In this document: positions 26,930-36,455 of the stretch, in pieces
Numbering within the stretch: position 1 is the stretch's first letter
Layout: every line of letters starts with the position of its first letter
Assembly (NCBI RefSeq): GCF_018141165.1
Contig: NZ_CP058557.1
Coordinates: 1,798,001-1,862,000, forward strand
Direction of reading: 5' to 3'
From: Alkaliphilus sp. B6464
GTDB lineage: Bacteria > Bacillota > Clostridia > Peptostreptococcales > Natronincolaceae
Length of the DNA: 64,000 nucleotides
Program-made: the position numbers and the translations under genes
Notes under the pieces: model-generated
Databases searched by the model: none
What the model was told of the DNA's origin: nothing
Seen by the model: the letters and a program-made list of their open reading frames with translations, nothing else

Positions 26930-27805
26930 TTGGATAATAGAGAAGTTTTCATAAATAACAAAGATGTTGAGATTATTATTAAGAGCAAAAATGCAGAAGA
27001 CTGCCATAGTAAATTTGAAAATACTATAGCACATAAAAAACCTGAAAGTAAGACATCTTGCGTTGAAGTTAAAGCTGAAACTCTAGGAGATTGTGACAAT
27101 AATCCAGTAAGATTAAACCCAATTACAGCAGGTGTTGTAGCAAAAATACCAGTAGTTTTAGCTGAGTTAACAGTTCGGTTCAATGTTAATGCAAAAATTG
27201 ATCTACCTGAGCCGGCTATTGAAATTAAAAGGATTAAGAAAAAGGTAAAAGTAGTTCAATGTATGCTTATACAAGGTACTGATATTTTATTTATTAAAGG
27301 ATTTGTTCGTAAAAACATTGAATTTGCTACAAAAGAATGCTCACATCATCACGGAATGTGCGGAGACATTCGTCATTGCACAGTAGATGTTCCTTTTGAA
27401 TGTACAACTGTTGTTAAATTTAATGGTACACGTCCAGCACCTCTTGTTACTAATACATCAGATGAGTTTGAATTTTTTACATCAAAAGAATTATCAAATG
27501 ATTTTGCTGAAAAAGATAGACTATTATCAGGAGATCTATCAGAATTTAATCAAATCAGCACAGAATTCTTTAATGAACTAACATTTTGTGAATTAATAAG
27601 TGCTAAAGTTGTTGAATTCGATGAGTTTTTACATCGTGAACGTCCAAAGCATGCAGATTTACCTGTAGGAGAAAAACTATTCACAAAAATTGAAGAAAAA
27701 ATGGTTATAGCTATTACGCTTAAGCTTTTACAAAATAGACAGGTTGCAATTGGTCCAACTCGTAGAGAGTGCCCAACAGAGCAAGAATGTCATAGACCTT
27801 GCTAA
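26930..27805 (+). CDS. CsxC-like spore surface/SPOCS-type protein, copy 2
   Basis: A 291-residue paralogue of the gene at 8270; shared stretches include KAETLGDCDN, KIPVVLAEL, KKKVKVVQCMLIQGTDILFI (Q for the first copy's T), GFVRKNI, GDIRHCTVDVPFECTTVVKF, LLSGDLSEFNQISTEFFNEL and LPVGEKLFTKIEEKMVI. TTG start with GGGAGG upstream. No signal peptide. The family name rests on memory of clostridial CsxC exosporium proteins. Its place next to the His-rich sigma-K genes supports a spore role. Confidence 0.6.
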   Translation: MDNREVFINNKDVEIIIKSKNAEDCHSKFENTIAHKKPESKTSCVEVKAETLGDCDNNPVRLNPITAGVVAKIPVVLAELTVRFNVNAKIDLPEPAIEIKRIKKKVKVVQCMLIQGTDILFIKGFVRKNIEFATKECSHHHGMCGDIRHCTVDVPFECTTVVKFNGTRPAPLVTNTSDEFEFFTSKELSNDFAEKDRLLSGDLSEFNQISTEFFNELTFCELISAKVVEFDEFLHRERPKHADLPVGEKLFTKIEEKMVIAITLKLLQNRQVAIGPTRRECPTEQECHRPC

Positions 27806-28233
27806 ACATATCAAGAATAATATTTTATCAATAGGGTGTGTAAAACTGCATACCCTATTTTACTCTTATATAGAAAAGAACACTAGATAAAAATATATTG
27901 TACTTCCATACTATGTTGCATATAAAAATGTGTGAATGATTTGTTGAAAATATATTAAAGACAGAACAGGATATAGCTTAGGCTTTACCCTGTTTTTTAT
28001 GCATATTTTTATTTGAAACGAGCTACAGAATTGAGCGTATTCAATTGTGTTATGCATATCTATATGCTATATCTTTTCAAGGATAAATTTACTTAAACCT
28101 GATTTTAGGACATTAAAGGCATATTTATAAAAATTAATAAATAAATTAATAAGAAAGTATCACTCAGAAATTGCATCCGTGGATATTCATACATCAATAT
28201 ATTTTAATATTAAATAATGAAGGAGTTGGGAAT
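27806..28233 (+). other. intergenic region with two hairpins
   Basis: AATAGGGT (27830-27837) with ACCCTATT (27852-27859) followed by T's is the terminator of the preceding gene. A second hairpin, AACAGG (27965-27970) with CCTGTT (27989-27994) plus six T's, follows about 100 nt later without any gene between. The rest is AT-rich; I see no other gene. An open frame runs back from spmA to 28171, but without a ribosome site. Confidence 0.6.
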
Positions 28234-28848
28234 ATGATCAACGTCATTTGGTTCTTGATGATTGCTGTAGGGGTAATTGTGGGCGCTGTTAATGGTAATA
28301 TTCTTGCCGTAACAGATGCAGCCATTAATAGTGCAAAAACTGCAGTAGAAATCTCTATTGGACTAATAGGTGTAATGGCATTGTGGCTTGGAATAATGAA
28401 AATTGCGGAGGAATCAGGTCTGGTTAAATCATTAGCTAAAGCATTAAGATTTATAATGGTTCCGCTTTTCCCAGATGTACCAGAGGATCATCCTGCAATG
28501 GGAGCAATGATTATGAATATAGCCGCTAATATATTAGGGCTAGGAAATGCTGCTACACCACTCGGATTAAAAGCGATGCAGGAGCTTCAAGAACTTAATC
28601 CCACCGATGATACAGCTACCGATGCAATGGTTACTTTTTTAGCTATTAATACTTCCTCCGTTACACTGATACCTGCATCTGTTATAGCTATTCGTGCAGC
28701 AGCAGGATCTGCTAATGCAACAGAAATTATTGGGCCTACTATTGTAGCCACAACTGCTTCTACTGTGGTAGCACTTATAGCAGTAAAGCTACTACAAAAG
28801 TTACCAGTTTTTCAAATGAAACTTCAAAATCAAAAACTAAATAATTAG
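28234..28848 (+). CDS. spmA: spore maturation protein A
   Basis: About 204 residues, membrane protein with the nucleoside-recognition (Gate) fold: AAINSAKTAVEISIGLIGVM, LWLGIMKIAEESGLV, NIAANILGLGNAATPLGLKA, FLAINTSSVTLIPASVIAIR. SpmA with SpmB is needed for proper spore core dehydration. ATG at 28234 follows AAGGAGTTGGG; the open frame upstream lacks a start site. Thirteen bp before spmB. Confidence 0.94.
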   Translation: MINVIWFLMIAVGVIVGAVNGNILAVTDAAINSAKTAVEISIGLIGVMALWLGIMKIAEESGLVKSLAKALRFIMVPLFPDVPEDHPAMGAMIMNIAANILGLGNAATPLGLKAMQELQELNPTDDTATDAMVTFLAINTSSVTLIPASVIAIRAAAGSANATEIIGPTIVATTASTVVALIAVKLLQKLPVFQMKLQNQKLNN

Positions 28849-28861
28849 TAGGAGGAGAAAA

Positions 28862-29392
28862 ATGCTAAAGTTTATTCAAATAATTTCTGATTTTGCAATT
28901 CCATTTATTTTATTAGCTATACCTGCCTATGGATTTTTTAAGAAGATAAAGGTATATGAAGTATTTACCGATGGAGCTAAAGAAGGCTTTCAAACTGCTG
29001 TTAGAATAATTCCATATTTAGTTGCAATGCTGGTAGCTATTGGGGTTTTTAGAGCATCAGGGGCTATGGATATACTTACATCAATATTAAAGCCAGTTAC
29101 AGAATTAATTGGTATGCCATCGGAAACACTACCTATGGCATTCATGAGACCACTGTCAGGAGGTGGGGCTACTGGTATAATGACTGATTTAATTACAACA
29201 CATGGACCAGATTCTTTAATAGGTCGCATAGCTTCTGTTATGATGGGATCTACAGAAACAACATTTTATGTAATAGCAGTTTATTTCGGAGCTGTATCTA
29301 TTAAAAAAACAAGACATGCATTACCAGCAGGGTTAATAGCGGACGTTGTAGGATTATTGACAGCGGTAATTATAACTACATTAATATTTTGA
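28862..29392 (+). CDS. spmB: spore maturation protein B
   Basis: A 176-residue partner of SpmA with the same fold: FTDGAKEGFQTAVRIIPYLV, FMRPLSGGGATGIM and MMGSTETTFYVIAVYFGAV. AGGAGGAG precedes the ATG. Confidence 0.95.
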   Translation: MLKFIQIISDFAIPFILLAIPAYGFFKKIKVYEVFTDGAKEGFQTAVRIIPYLVAMLVAIGVFRASGAMDILTSILKPVTELIGMPSETLPMAFMRPLSGGGATGIMTDLITTHGPDSLIGRIASVMMGSTETTFYVIAVYFGAVSIKKTRHALPAGLIADVVGLLTAVIITTLIF

Positions 29393-29400
29393 AATTATTA

Positions 29401-29429
29401 GGAAAAAGGGGTTTTGAATCCCTTTTTTA
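29401..29429 (+). terminator. terminator after spmB
   Basis: AAAAAGGG (29403-29410) pairs with CCCTTTTTT (29420-29428). Confidence 0.8.
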
Positions 29430-29438
29430 ATATATTAA

Positions 29439-29600
29439 AAGAAAATTAGCCTTAATATTGATAATAATGCTTATTTACCTATAGATATTACTTTTATAGA
29501 TGAAAATAGCAAATATATGGGAACTGTGGAAGTTACACAAAACATTAAGCCTATACAGGGTATTACTGGAGAGAAGAGATTGCTTTCAGATATAGAATAG
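29439..29600 (+). pseudogene. remnant of a PAS_10/DUF438-type protein
   Basis: A 53-codon open stretch with no start codon at its head. It reads AYLPIDITFIDENSKYMGTV followed by EVTQNIKPIQGITGEKRLL. The first part is like the beginning and the second like the end of the PAS_10 domain of DUF438 proteins (…LPVDITFVDEN… and …GTLEVTQDIT.IR.LEGEKRLL…), so the middle of the domain has been deleted. Confidence 0.6.
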
Positions 29601-29602
29601 AA

Positions 29603-29636
29603 AAAAGGACTTGCAATTTAACTGCAAGCCCTTAAT
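29603..29636. terminator. hairpin between remnant and permease gene
   Basis: AAGGACTTGCA (about 29606-29616) pairs with TGCAAGCCCTT (29623-29633) with one mismatch; T-rich on both sides, so it can end transcripts from either strand. Confidence 0.65.
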
Positions 29637-29638
29637 TT

Positions 29639-30943
29639 TTATTTTTTGGTCTTTAAATAGAAATAGAAAGGTAAGCCTAATAGCGCAATACCAATTCCTA
29701 TAAGAGAATTTACTGGTGAACTTATTAATGTGCTATATAATATATAAGATCCTCCCAAAATACCTATTAAAGGAACTATAGGAAAAAGAGGAACCTTATA
29801 GCCTGCATTTGGAATATTTTTTCTTCTTCTTAATATAAATATACCGCATACAGTCATTACAAAGAATATCCATAATATAAAAATAGTTAAATCCGTTAGT
29901 GTGTTAAATGAACCAGATAATATATATAATACAGCTAAAAATGATATAGTAATTAATGAATTAGCTGGTGTATTTAATTTAGGATGGATTTGTTTTAAAA
30001 AATTAGAAAAAGGTAATTGTCCTCTTTCTCCCATAGCCAAAGGAACCCTTGCACCGGTTAATATATATCCATTTAATGCTCCAAATACAGAAACTAATAT
30101 TCCTATAGTTACGAATGTAGCACCACCTTGTCCAAAAAGTATAGTAGCGGCATCGGAGGCTGGTTTTGAAGATTGGATAATTTCATCCATAGGCAAAACT
30201 TTCAAAAGGGCTAAATTAAATATTACATAAATTCCTATTACGGAAGATACTCCTAAAATAATTGCTCTAGGAAGTTCCTTGCTTGGATTTTTCAGCTCAC
30301 CAGCTATAGTTGTTACACCAGCCCATCCGTCGTATGCCCATAATGTACCAAGTAAAGCTGCACCAAAACCTAGACTAGGAGCTGTAGTAGTACCTATAAA
30401 GCTAAAGTCATTGGCTGTTCCTTTTATTAGTCCAAATACAATAATAACAACAAGAGGAATAAGTTTGCCTATAGTTGAAATAAGCTGTATCATCCCACCA
30501 AATTTAGTGGCAATAACATTCATAATTACAACGAATATTAAAATAAATATTGCTAGTAGTTTTTGCTGTATATCAGTTAAAGGAACAAAAAACGTTGTAA
30601 ATGTTGAGAAGGCTATGGCGAGTGCTGCGGCTGAGGCTGGGTAGGCTATTATAGTTTGTACCCAGCCTAAGAGAAATGCCCAAACATCCCCATATAATAC
30701 TTTTAAATAAGTATATATTCCTCCGGTTTCAGGAATGGCGGAAGAAATTTCAGCTATTGTTAAAGCTGATGTTAGTGTAATAATACCTCCTACAAACCAA
30801 GCGATAACGCCAAGATAAGGTGATCCTGCATTCTGAAATACAGACCCTGTTTTTAGGAAAATACCAGAACCTATTATGACTCCTACAACAATAGAGATAG
30901 CTTGTGAAAATGTGATTGATTTTTTCAAGTTTTGCTGAGACAA
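29639..30943 (-). CDS. APC-family amino acid permease
   Basis: About 434 residues and twelve membrane segments. N-terminal signature SIVVGVIIGSGIFLKTGSVF (IGSGIF) and AIPETGGIYTYLKVLYGD are typical of APC-superfamily amino acid transporters (Lat/serine-threonine exchanger type). The TTG start at 30943 has AAGGAGGAGA six nt upstream on the minus strand; the open frame extends to 31030 but the added residues are not like a transporter. Substrate unknown. Stands alone. Confidence 0.88.
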   Translation of the reverse strand: MSQQNLKKSITFSQAISIVVGVIIGSGIFLKTGSVFQNAGSPYLGVIAWFVGGIITLTSALTIAEISSAIPETGGIYTYLKVLYGDVWAFLLGWVQTIIAYPASAAALAIAFSTFTTFFVPLTDIQQKLLAIFILIFVVIMNVIATKFGGMIQLISTIGKLIPLVVIIVFGLIKGTANDFSFIGTTTAPSLGFGAALLGTLWAYDGWAGVTTIAGELKNPSKELPRAIILGVSSVIGIYVIFNLALLKVLPMDEIIQSSKPASDAATILFGQGGATFVTIGILVSVFGALNGYILTGARVPLAMGERGQLPFSNFLKQIHPKLNTPANSLITISFLAVLYILSGSFNTLTDLTIFILWIFFVMTVCGIFILRRRKNIPNAGYKVPLFPIVPLIGILGGSYILYSTLISSPVNSLIGIGIALLGLPFYFYLKTKK

Positions 30944-31030
30944 ATACTTCTCCTCCTTGTTTGGAAATTCTTCATTTAGTGATAAACTAAGGCTCAGTTT
31001 AGAGGGAGTTAAAATTAATACTGAACGCAA

Positions 31031-31502
31031 GTCGTGTTATCCAGGTACTATGTAATTCTAAATGTTTACTTATAATAGGTGAAGGTTTAGAATTACAGGT
31101 CAATGGGCAAATAAGTAAGAATATTACTATTATTATCTGTAATACAAGTTAAAATTATAACATTTGCTAATTTATTAAGCAATATATAATAAGGACCATT
31201 TTTGTAGATGAGTTATATAGAATTTAGAAAATATCAACAGAAATTATTAATAATAGTATTATTTTGCAAGTTTTATTTGAAAGTATGCAATAATTGTAGC
31301 TTTAGTGAAGCTAATAGAGAAAAAGATAGACTACATCAGTAAAATGGGATTATGGTCAAGATTACAGCTTATTATTAAAAACTAGAAGATTTACAACTAT
31401 ATTGGTGAAGAATATAATATATATAATTAAGATGAACTATGCTAGTTAACAATTAACAAAGCTTGAAATAGTAAATGTCCTTTGAGAGGTAGGATGAATT
31501 AA
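31031..31502. other. intergenic region, one perfect inverted repeat
   Basis: TGTAATTCTAAA (31051-31062) and TTTAGAATTACA (31086-31097) form a perfect 12-bp stem around a 23-nt loop, upstream of the permease gene on the minus strand. The remainder is AT-rich. A possible 44-codon frame from 31208 has no ribosome site and looks non-coding. GAGAGGTAGGATG before 31503 is the ribosome site of the next gene. Confidence 0.5.
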
Positions 31503-34500
31503 ATGAAAAGTCTAGTGTATATGGGCTTAGATGTGGGATCAACGACTGTTAAATTAGTTATTTTAGATAAGAACTATAAAATTATATATAGCCGGTATGA
31601 AAGACACTTTGCTGACATTAAAAAGACAATACAGCAACTTATAAATGATGCCTACATTAATTTAAAAGACCGAGATGTAGTTATAATGACAACTGGATCT
31701 GGTGGATTGGCTGTTTCTAAATGGCTTGATATTTCCTTTATTCAAGAGGTAATTTCCAGCACAAAAGCAATAGAGCGGTTTTGTCCACAGACAGATATTG
31801 TAATAGAACTAGGTGGAGAAGATGCAAAGATCACCTATTTAGCAGGGCAAATTGAACAAAGAATGAATGGAACATGTGCAGGTGGAACTGGAGCCTTTAT
31901 AGATCAGATGGCGGCCCTGCTTCATACCGATGCTATGGGTCTAAATGAATTAGCAAAAAAACACAATACGATATATCCTATTGCTTCTAGATGTGGGGTT
32001 TTTGCTAAAACTGATGTACAACCTCTATTGAATGAGGGTGCGGCAAAGGAAGATATTGCAGCATCAGTTCTTCAAGCAGTTGTAAATCAGACTATAGGGG
32101 GGCTTGCATGTGGAAAGCCTATTAAAGGAAATGTAGCCTTTTTAGGGGGACCTTTATACTTTTTATCAGAACTTAGGAAGCGATTTATAGAGACCTTACA
32201 GTTAAATGAAAAGGAAATAGTATTTCCGAAGGATTCTCAGCTTTTTGTAGCCATAGGTGCAGCACTAGCTTCAAAGGAAGAAAAGAGAATTTCATTTCAT
32301 AATTTAATTGAAAGAGTCAGCTTATTAGAACATGAAATAAGTAATGAAGTTGGTACATTAAGACCACTATTTCAGAATGAAGATGAGCTTATAGAGTTCA
32401 AAAATAGACATAGTAATAATGTGGTAAAAAGAAATAATTTAGAAGAGTACAAAGGAAAGTGTTATTTAGGAATAGATGCAGGCTCAACTACTACAAAACT
32501 AGCATTAATTGGTGAGGACGGATCTTTATTATATTCTCACTATGGGAGTAATGGAGGAAGTCCATTTAGATCTACTGTAGATGTACTAAAACATCTTTAT
32601 AATAGATTACCTGAGCAAGCTCAAATAGTTTACTCTGCAGTAACAGGGTATGGAGAAGCTTTGTTAAAGGCGGCTTTATCAATCGATATTGGAGAGATTG
32701 AAACGGTGGCCCACTACAAGGCATCGGAGTTTTTCTTGCCTGGGGTAGAGTTTATTTTAGATATCGGTGGCCAAGATATGAAGTCTATGAGGGTCAAGGA
32801 TGGGATTATAGATAATATAATGCTAAATGAAGCATGTTCATCTGGATGTGGATCATTTTTAGAAACCTTTGCTCATTCAATGAATTTAAAAATTAGTGAG
32901 TTTGCGGAGATTTCATTAAAATCAAAGGCGCCAGTTGACTTAGGCACAAGGTGTACCGTATTTATGAACTCAAGTGTTAAGCAGGCTCAAAAGGAAGGGG
33001 CTACCATATCAGATATTGCAGCAGGACTTTCCTATTCTGTAATAAAAAATGCCCTATTTAAAGTAATTAAGATTAGAGATCCTAAAGAGCTTGGGAAAAA
33101 GATTATTGTACAAGGAGGAACCTTCCATAATGATGGGGTCCTAAGAGCTTTTGAGTTAGTATCTGGTAGAGAGGTTGTAAGACCTGATATTGCAGGAATT
33201 ATGGGAGCCTTTGGAGCGGCTTTAATCGCTAGGGAGAGGTATGTTGAGGGAGTTAAAACCAGCCTTCTTAATGAAGAAGACCTGAGAGTTTTTAATATGG
33301 AAACCAGTACTAGTAGATGCGGGTTGTGTGGTAATAACTGCCTTTTAACCATTAATAATTTCTCCGATGGCACCAAATTTATTACTGGAAATCGTTGTGA
33401 GCGTGGAGCTGGTATTGAAAAGAAAAAAGAAGCTATACCAGATATATATGACTATAAATATAAAAGGGTATTTGCATATAAACCACTAAAGATAGATGAG
33501 GCTAAGAGAGGCTCGGTAGGTATTCCAAGAGCATTAAACTTATTTGAAAACTATCCATTTTGGTTTACATTCTTTACAGAGTTAGGCTTTAGAGTAGAAT
33601 TATCTTCTAGGTCATCTAAGGATGTATTTGAAAAGGGAATAGAAACAATCCCATCTGAATCTGTATGCTACCCTGCGAAGCTGGTACATGGGCATATTAT
33701 GGGACTTGTAGAAAAAGGACTAAACTTTATTTTTTATCCATGTATTCCCTACGAGAAGAAAGAGCAACCAGGAGCAGACAATCACTATAATTGTCCAATT
33801 GTAACATCATATCCAGAGGTTATTAAAAATAATATGGAAATATTAAGGGAAAGAGATATTTTATTTATGAATCCTTTCCTTCCTATAGATGATAGCATAA
33901 GGCTTAAGCAACGGCTTTTAGAAGAATTTGCATTTATGAATATTTCTAAAGAAGAAATAAATAAAGCTGTAGATAAGGCTTATGAAGAAGACGAGAGATT
34001 TAAGTTAGATATTCGAAACAAGGGAGAGGAAGTACTGAAATATATTGAAGATACGGGCAAAAAGGCAATAGTGCTGGCAGGAAGGCCTTATCAAACAGAT
34101 CCTGAAATTCATCATGGTATTTCAGAGTTAATTACCTCCTTCGACATGGCTGTTTTAACAGAGGATTCTATTGCACATTTAGGGAATGTAAAAAGACCTT
34201 TGGGCGTAGTAGATCAATGGGTATACCATTCAAGACTATATGCTGCTGCCAGTTTTGTAGCAAAAGAGCCTAATCTAGAACTTATTCAGCTTAACTCCTT
34301 CGGTTGTGGATTAGATGCTGTTACCACAGATGAAGTAAAAGCAATTTTAGCTAGATGGGGTAAAATATATACTGCATTAAAGATTGATGAAGGAAATAAC
34401 CTAGGTGCAGCTAGAATTAGAATAAGGTCATTAAAGGCGGCTCTTGATGAAAGAGAAAGAAATGGATTTGTTCCTAAAGAGTTAGATGTGGCATCAGAAA

Positions 34501-35792
34501 GGGTTATATTTACAAAAGAAATGAAGAAGAATCATACAATTTTAGTACCCCAGATGTCACCTATGCATTTTCAGTTTTTAGAGTATGCTTTTAAGGCTTC
34601 AGGATATAATTTGGAAGTACTACCTTCTGTAGATAAAGCAGCGGTAGAAGAAGGACTAAAATATGTAAATAACGATGCTTGCTATCCATCTATTATAGTG
34701 GTTGGTCAAATAATAGAAGCTTTAAAGTCTGGAAAATACGATACAAATAATGTTTCTGTAATGATATCTCAAACAGGCGGTGGCTGTCGTGCTACGAATT
34801 ATGTTGGGTTTTTAAGAAAAGCACTAAAAGATGCAGGTCTAGAGAACATACCTGTAATTTCTATAAATGCTGTAGGATTAGAAAAAAATCCTGGTTTTAA
34901 ATTAACACCATCTCTACTGCATAGAAGTATGATGGCATTATTGTATGGAGACTTATTTATGAGACTGGTTTATAAAATTAGGCCCTATGAAAAAATACCA
35001 GGCTCTACTAATATCTTATATGAAAGTTGGGTAGCAGTATGTAAAGATGCAGTAACTAAGGGTAGTTTTAAGGAATTTAAGCGTAATGTAAGGAATATTG
35101 TGAAGGACTTTGATAATTTAGAAATTAAGGATATACAAAAACCACGTGTTGGCCTAGTAGGGGAAATTTTAGTAAAGTTCCATCCGACAGCTAATAATAA
35201 TATTGTGGATATTTTAGAAGCTGAGGGCGCAGAGGCTGTAATGCCAGACCTAACTGACTTTTTATTATATTCTGCATATGATCATGATTTTAAGTATAGT
35301 CATCTTTCTGGAAGTAAAAAAGCTAGAATCATGGGACTTACAGTTGTAAAGATTATAGAATATTATCGTAGGGAAATGAAAATAGTCCTAGATGAAAGTA
35401 ATAGATTTGAAGCTCCAAAGTCAATTAAAGAGTTGGCCAATAGTGTATCTAAGGTTCTTTCATTAGGAAACCAAACAGGAGAAGGATGGTTTTTAACGGC
35501 TGAAATGATAGAATTAATAGAAGGTGGAGCTCCTAATATACTATGCATGCAGCCATTTGCATGTTTACCAAACCATGTAACGGGTAAAGGGATGATTAAG
35601 GAGTTAAAAAATAGATATCCTAAATCTAATATTGTTGCTGTAGACTATGATCCTGGTGCCAGTGAGGTTAATCAGCTAAATAGGATAAAACTAATGTTAG
35701 CTGTTGCTTTTAAAAACCTAAGTCATGAAGAAGACCATGAGAATGTTTCTGTACAAGGCAAGAATATTGAGAATATTGTACAAGGTTCTTAA
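31503..35792 (+). CDS. giant acyl-CoA dehydratase activase-related protein (two ASKHA domains + DUF2229 + HgdB-like)
   Basis: 1429 residues. First activase domain ([43 protein letters not shown]) and second ([47 protein letters not shown]) each carry the two cysteines that hold the shared [4Fe-4S] cluster in HgdC-type ATPases. Residues about 660-1000 match DUF2229 ([33 protein letters not shown]), and the C-terminal third is like the 2-hydroxyacyl-CoA dehydratase subunit ([26 protein letters not shown]). HgdC uses ATP to push a high-energy electron into the dehydratase. This fused form is widespread in Clostridia, but its target is unknown; no dehydratase genes flank it. Confidence 0.88.
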   Translation: MKSLVYMGLDVGSTTVKLVILDKNYKIIYSRYERHFADIKKTIQQLINDAYINLKDRDVVIMTTGSGGLAVSKWLDISFIQEVISSTKAIERFCPQTDIVIELGGEDAKITYLAGQIEQRMNGTCAGGTGAFIDQMAALLHTDAMGLNELAKKHNTIYPIASRCGVFAKTDVQPLLNEGAAKEDIAASVLQAVVNQTIGGLACGKPIKGNVAFLGGPLYFLSELRKRFIETLQLNEKEIVFPKDSQLFVAIGAALASKEEKRISFHNLIERVSLLEHEISNEVGTLRPLFQNEDELIEFKNRHSNNVVKRNNLEEYKGKCYLGIDAGSTTTKLALIGEDGSLLYSHYGSNGGSPFRSTVDVLKHLYNRLPEQAQIVYSAVTGYGEALLKAALSIDIGEIETVAHYKASEFFLPGVEFILDIGGQDMKSMRVKDGIIDNIMLNEACSSGCGSFLETFAHSMNLKISEFAEISLKSKAPVDLGTRCTVFMNSSVKQAQKEGATISDIAAGLSYSVIKNALFKVIKIRDPKELGKKIIVQGGTFHNDGVLRAFELVSGREVVRPDIAGIMGAFGAALIARERYVEGVKTSLLNEEDLRVFNMETSTSRCGLCGNNCLLTINNFSDGTKFITGNRCERGAGIEKKKEAIPDIYDYKYKRVFAYKPLKIDEAKRGSVGIPRALNLFENYPFWFTFFTELGFRVELSSRSSKDVFEKGIETIPSESVCYPAKLVHGHIMGLVEKGLNFIFYPCIPYEKKEQPGADNHYNCPIVTSYPEVIKNNMEILRERDILFMNPFLPIDDSIRLKQRLLEEFAFMNISKEEINKAVDKAYEEDERFKLDIRNKGEEVLKYIEDTGKKAIVLAGRPYQTDPEIHHGISELITSFDMAVLTEDSIAHLGNVKRPLGVVDQWVYHSRLYAAASFVAKEPNLELIQLNSFGCGLDAVTTDEVKAILARWGKIYTALKIDEGNNLGAARIRIRSLKAALDERERNGFVPKELDVASERVIFTKEMKKNHTILVPQMSPMHFQFLEYAFKASGYNLEVLPSVDKAAVEEGLKYVNNDACYPSIIVVGQIIEALKSGKYDTNNVSVMISQTGGGCRATNYVGFLRKALKDAGLENIPVISINAVGLEKNPGFKLTPSLLHRSMMALLYGDLFMRLVYKIRPYEKIPGSTNILYESWVAVCKDAVTKGSFKEFKRNVRNIVKDFDNLEIKDIQKPRVGLVGEILVKFHPTANNNIVDILEAEGAEAVMPDLTDFLLYSAYDHDFKYSHLSGSKKARIMGLTVVKIIEYYRREMKIVLDESNRFEAPKSIKELANSVSKVLSLGNQTGEGWFLTAEMIELIEGGAPNILCMQPFACLPNHVTGKGMIKELKNRYPKSNIVAVDYDPGASEVNQLNRIKLMLAVAFKNLSHEEDHENVSVQGKNIENIVQGS

Positions 35793-35811
35793 AATTCATG
35801 TATAATTTTGC

Positions 35812-35841
35812 TTGACTTTTGTAATACTTCAAGTGTATAAT
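35812..35841 (+). promoter_or_regulatory. sigma-A promoter of ileS
   Basis: TTGACT (35812-35817), 18-nt spacer, TATAAT (35836-35841), about 30 nt before the T-box leader. Confidence 0.75.
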
Positions 35842-35875
35842 AGAGCATAAAAATAGGTCAATATATTATAGGCAT

Positions 35876-36140
35876 AGAAGAGGACAGTAGTAAAAGGGAT
35901 CTGCTTTCAGAGACATAATCGGTTGGTGAAAGATTATGACAGTACTTTTTATGAATATCACCTCGGAGCTAAAGGTCTGAAATAATAGTAAGATCTTTCG
36001 TAAGCATACGTTACATGCATTGAGTGGTAGAATAGTAAATTATAGTACTTTTAATAGGCTATGGTTTAAGCATTATTCTATAATCAGGGTGGTACCGCGA
36101 TAAATTCGTCCCTAAGTCTTTAGACTTAGGGATTTTTTAT
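35876..36140 (+). ncRNA. T-box riboswitch (isoleucine) with terminator
   Basis: AGGGTGGTACCGCG (36086-36099) is the T-box proper. Upstream lies a stem I region whose specifier loop carries GAATATCACC with ATC (35957-35959), an isoleucine codon that fits ileS downstream. The terminator is CCCTAAGTC (36110-36118) with GACTTAGGG (36123-36131) and a T run. Uncharged tRNA-Ile would stabilise the antiterminator and allow ileS transcription. Confidence 0.95.
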
Positions 36141-36142
36141 TT

Positions 36143-36410
36143 GAGCACTTGAAATTCTAAGCAAAGCTTAGAATTGAGTGCGACATAAAGTTTGTGAGTG
36201 TGAACGAGCAAATTTTATTTTATGACCTAACCCGATTTGCAAAATTACGCAACTAAAGTTGCTCCATGGCGCACTCAATTTTTAATGGTAATTAAAAATT
36301 TCAAGTGCTTAAAGGCAAATCGATGGTAGGTCAAACGCAATGAGCACCAAATTTATACGACCAAAGGAAGTAAATAAATTTGAGTTGCGAAACTGCGTAA
36401 ATTATAAAAT
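36143..36410. repeat. nested inverted-repeat element between T-box terminator and ileS
   Basis: GCACTTGAAA (36145-36154) is inverted at 36299-36308. TTGAGTGCG (36174-36182) is inverted at 36270-36278. Two inner hairpins, ATTCTAAG/CTTAGAAT (36154-36161/36167-36174) and ATTTTTAAT/ATTAAAAAT (36278-36286/36291-36299), complete a cross shape. In addition TGACCTA and CGATTTGC (36223-36240) are inverted at 36315-36333. The whole reads as a small non-coding mobile element or a structured RNA in the ileS leader. No open frame of note inside. Confidence 0.65.
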
Positions 36411-36455
36411 TCTTTGCTACACCTAAATAATATAACCACAGAAAGGATGAGATAA

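Noticed and set aside
31208-31342. 44-codon frame MSYIEFRKYQQ...
   Set aside because: No ribosome site and no recognisable composition; likely chance in AT-rich DNA.
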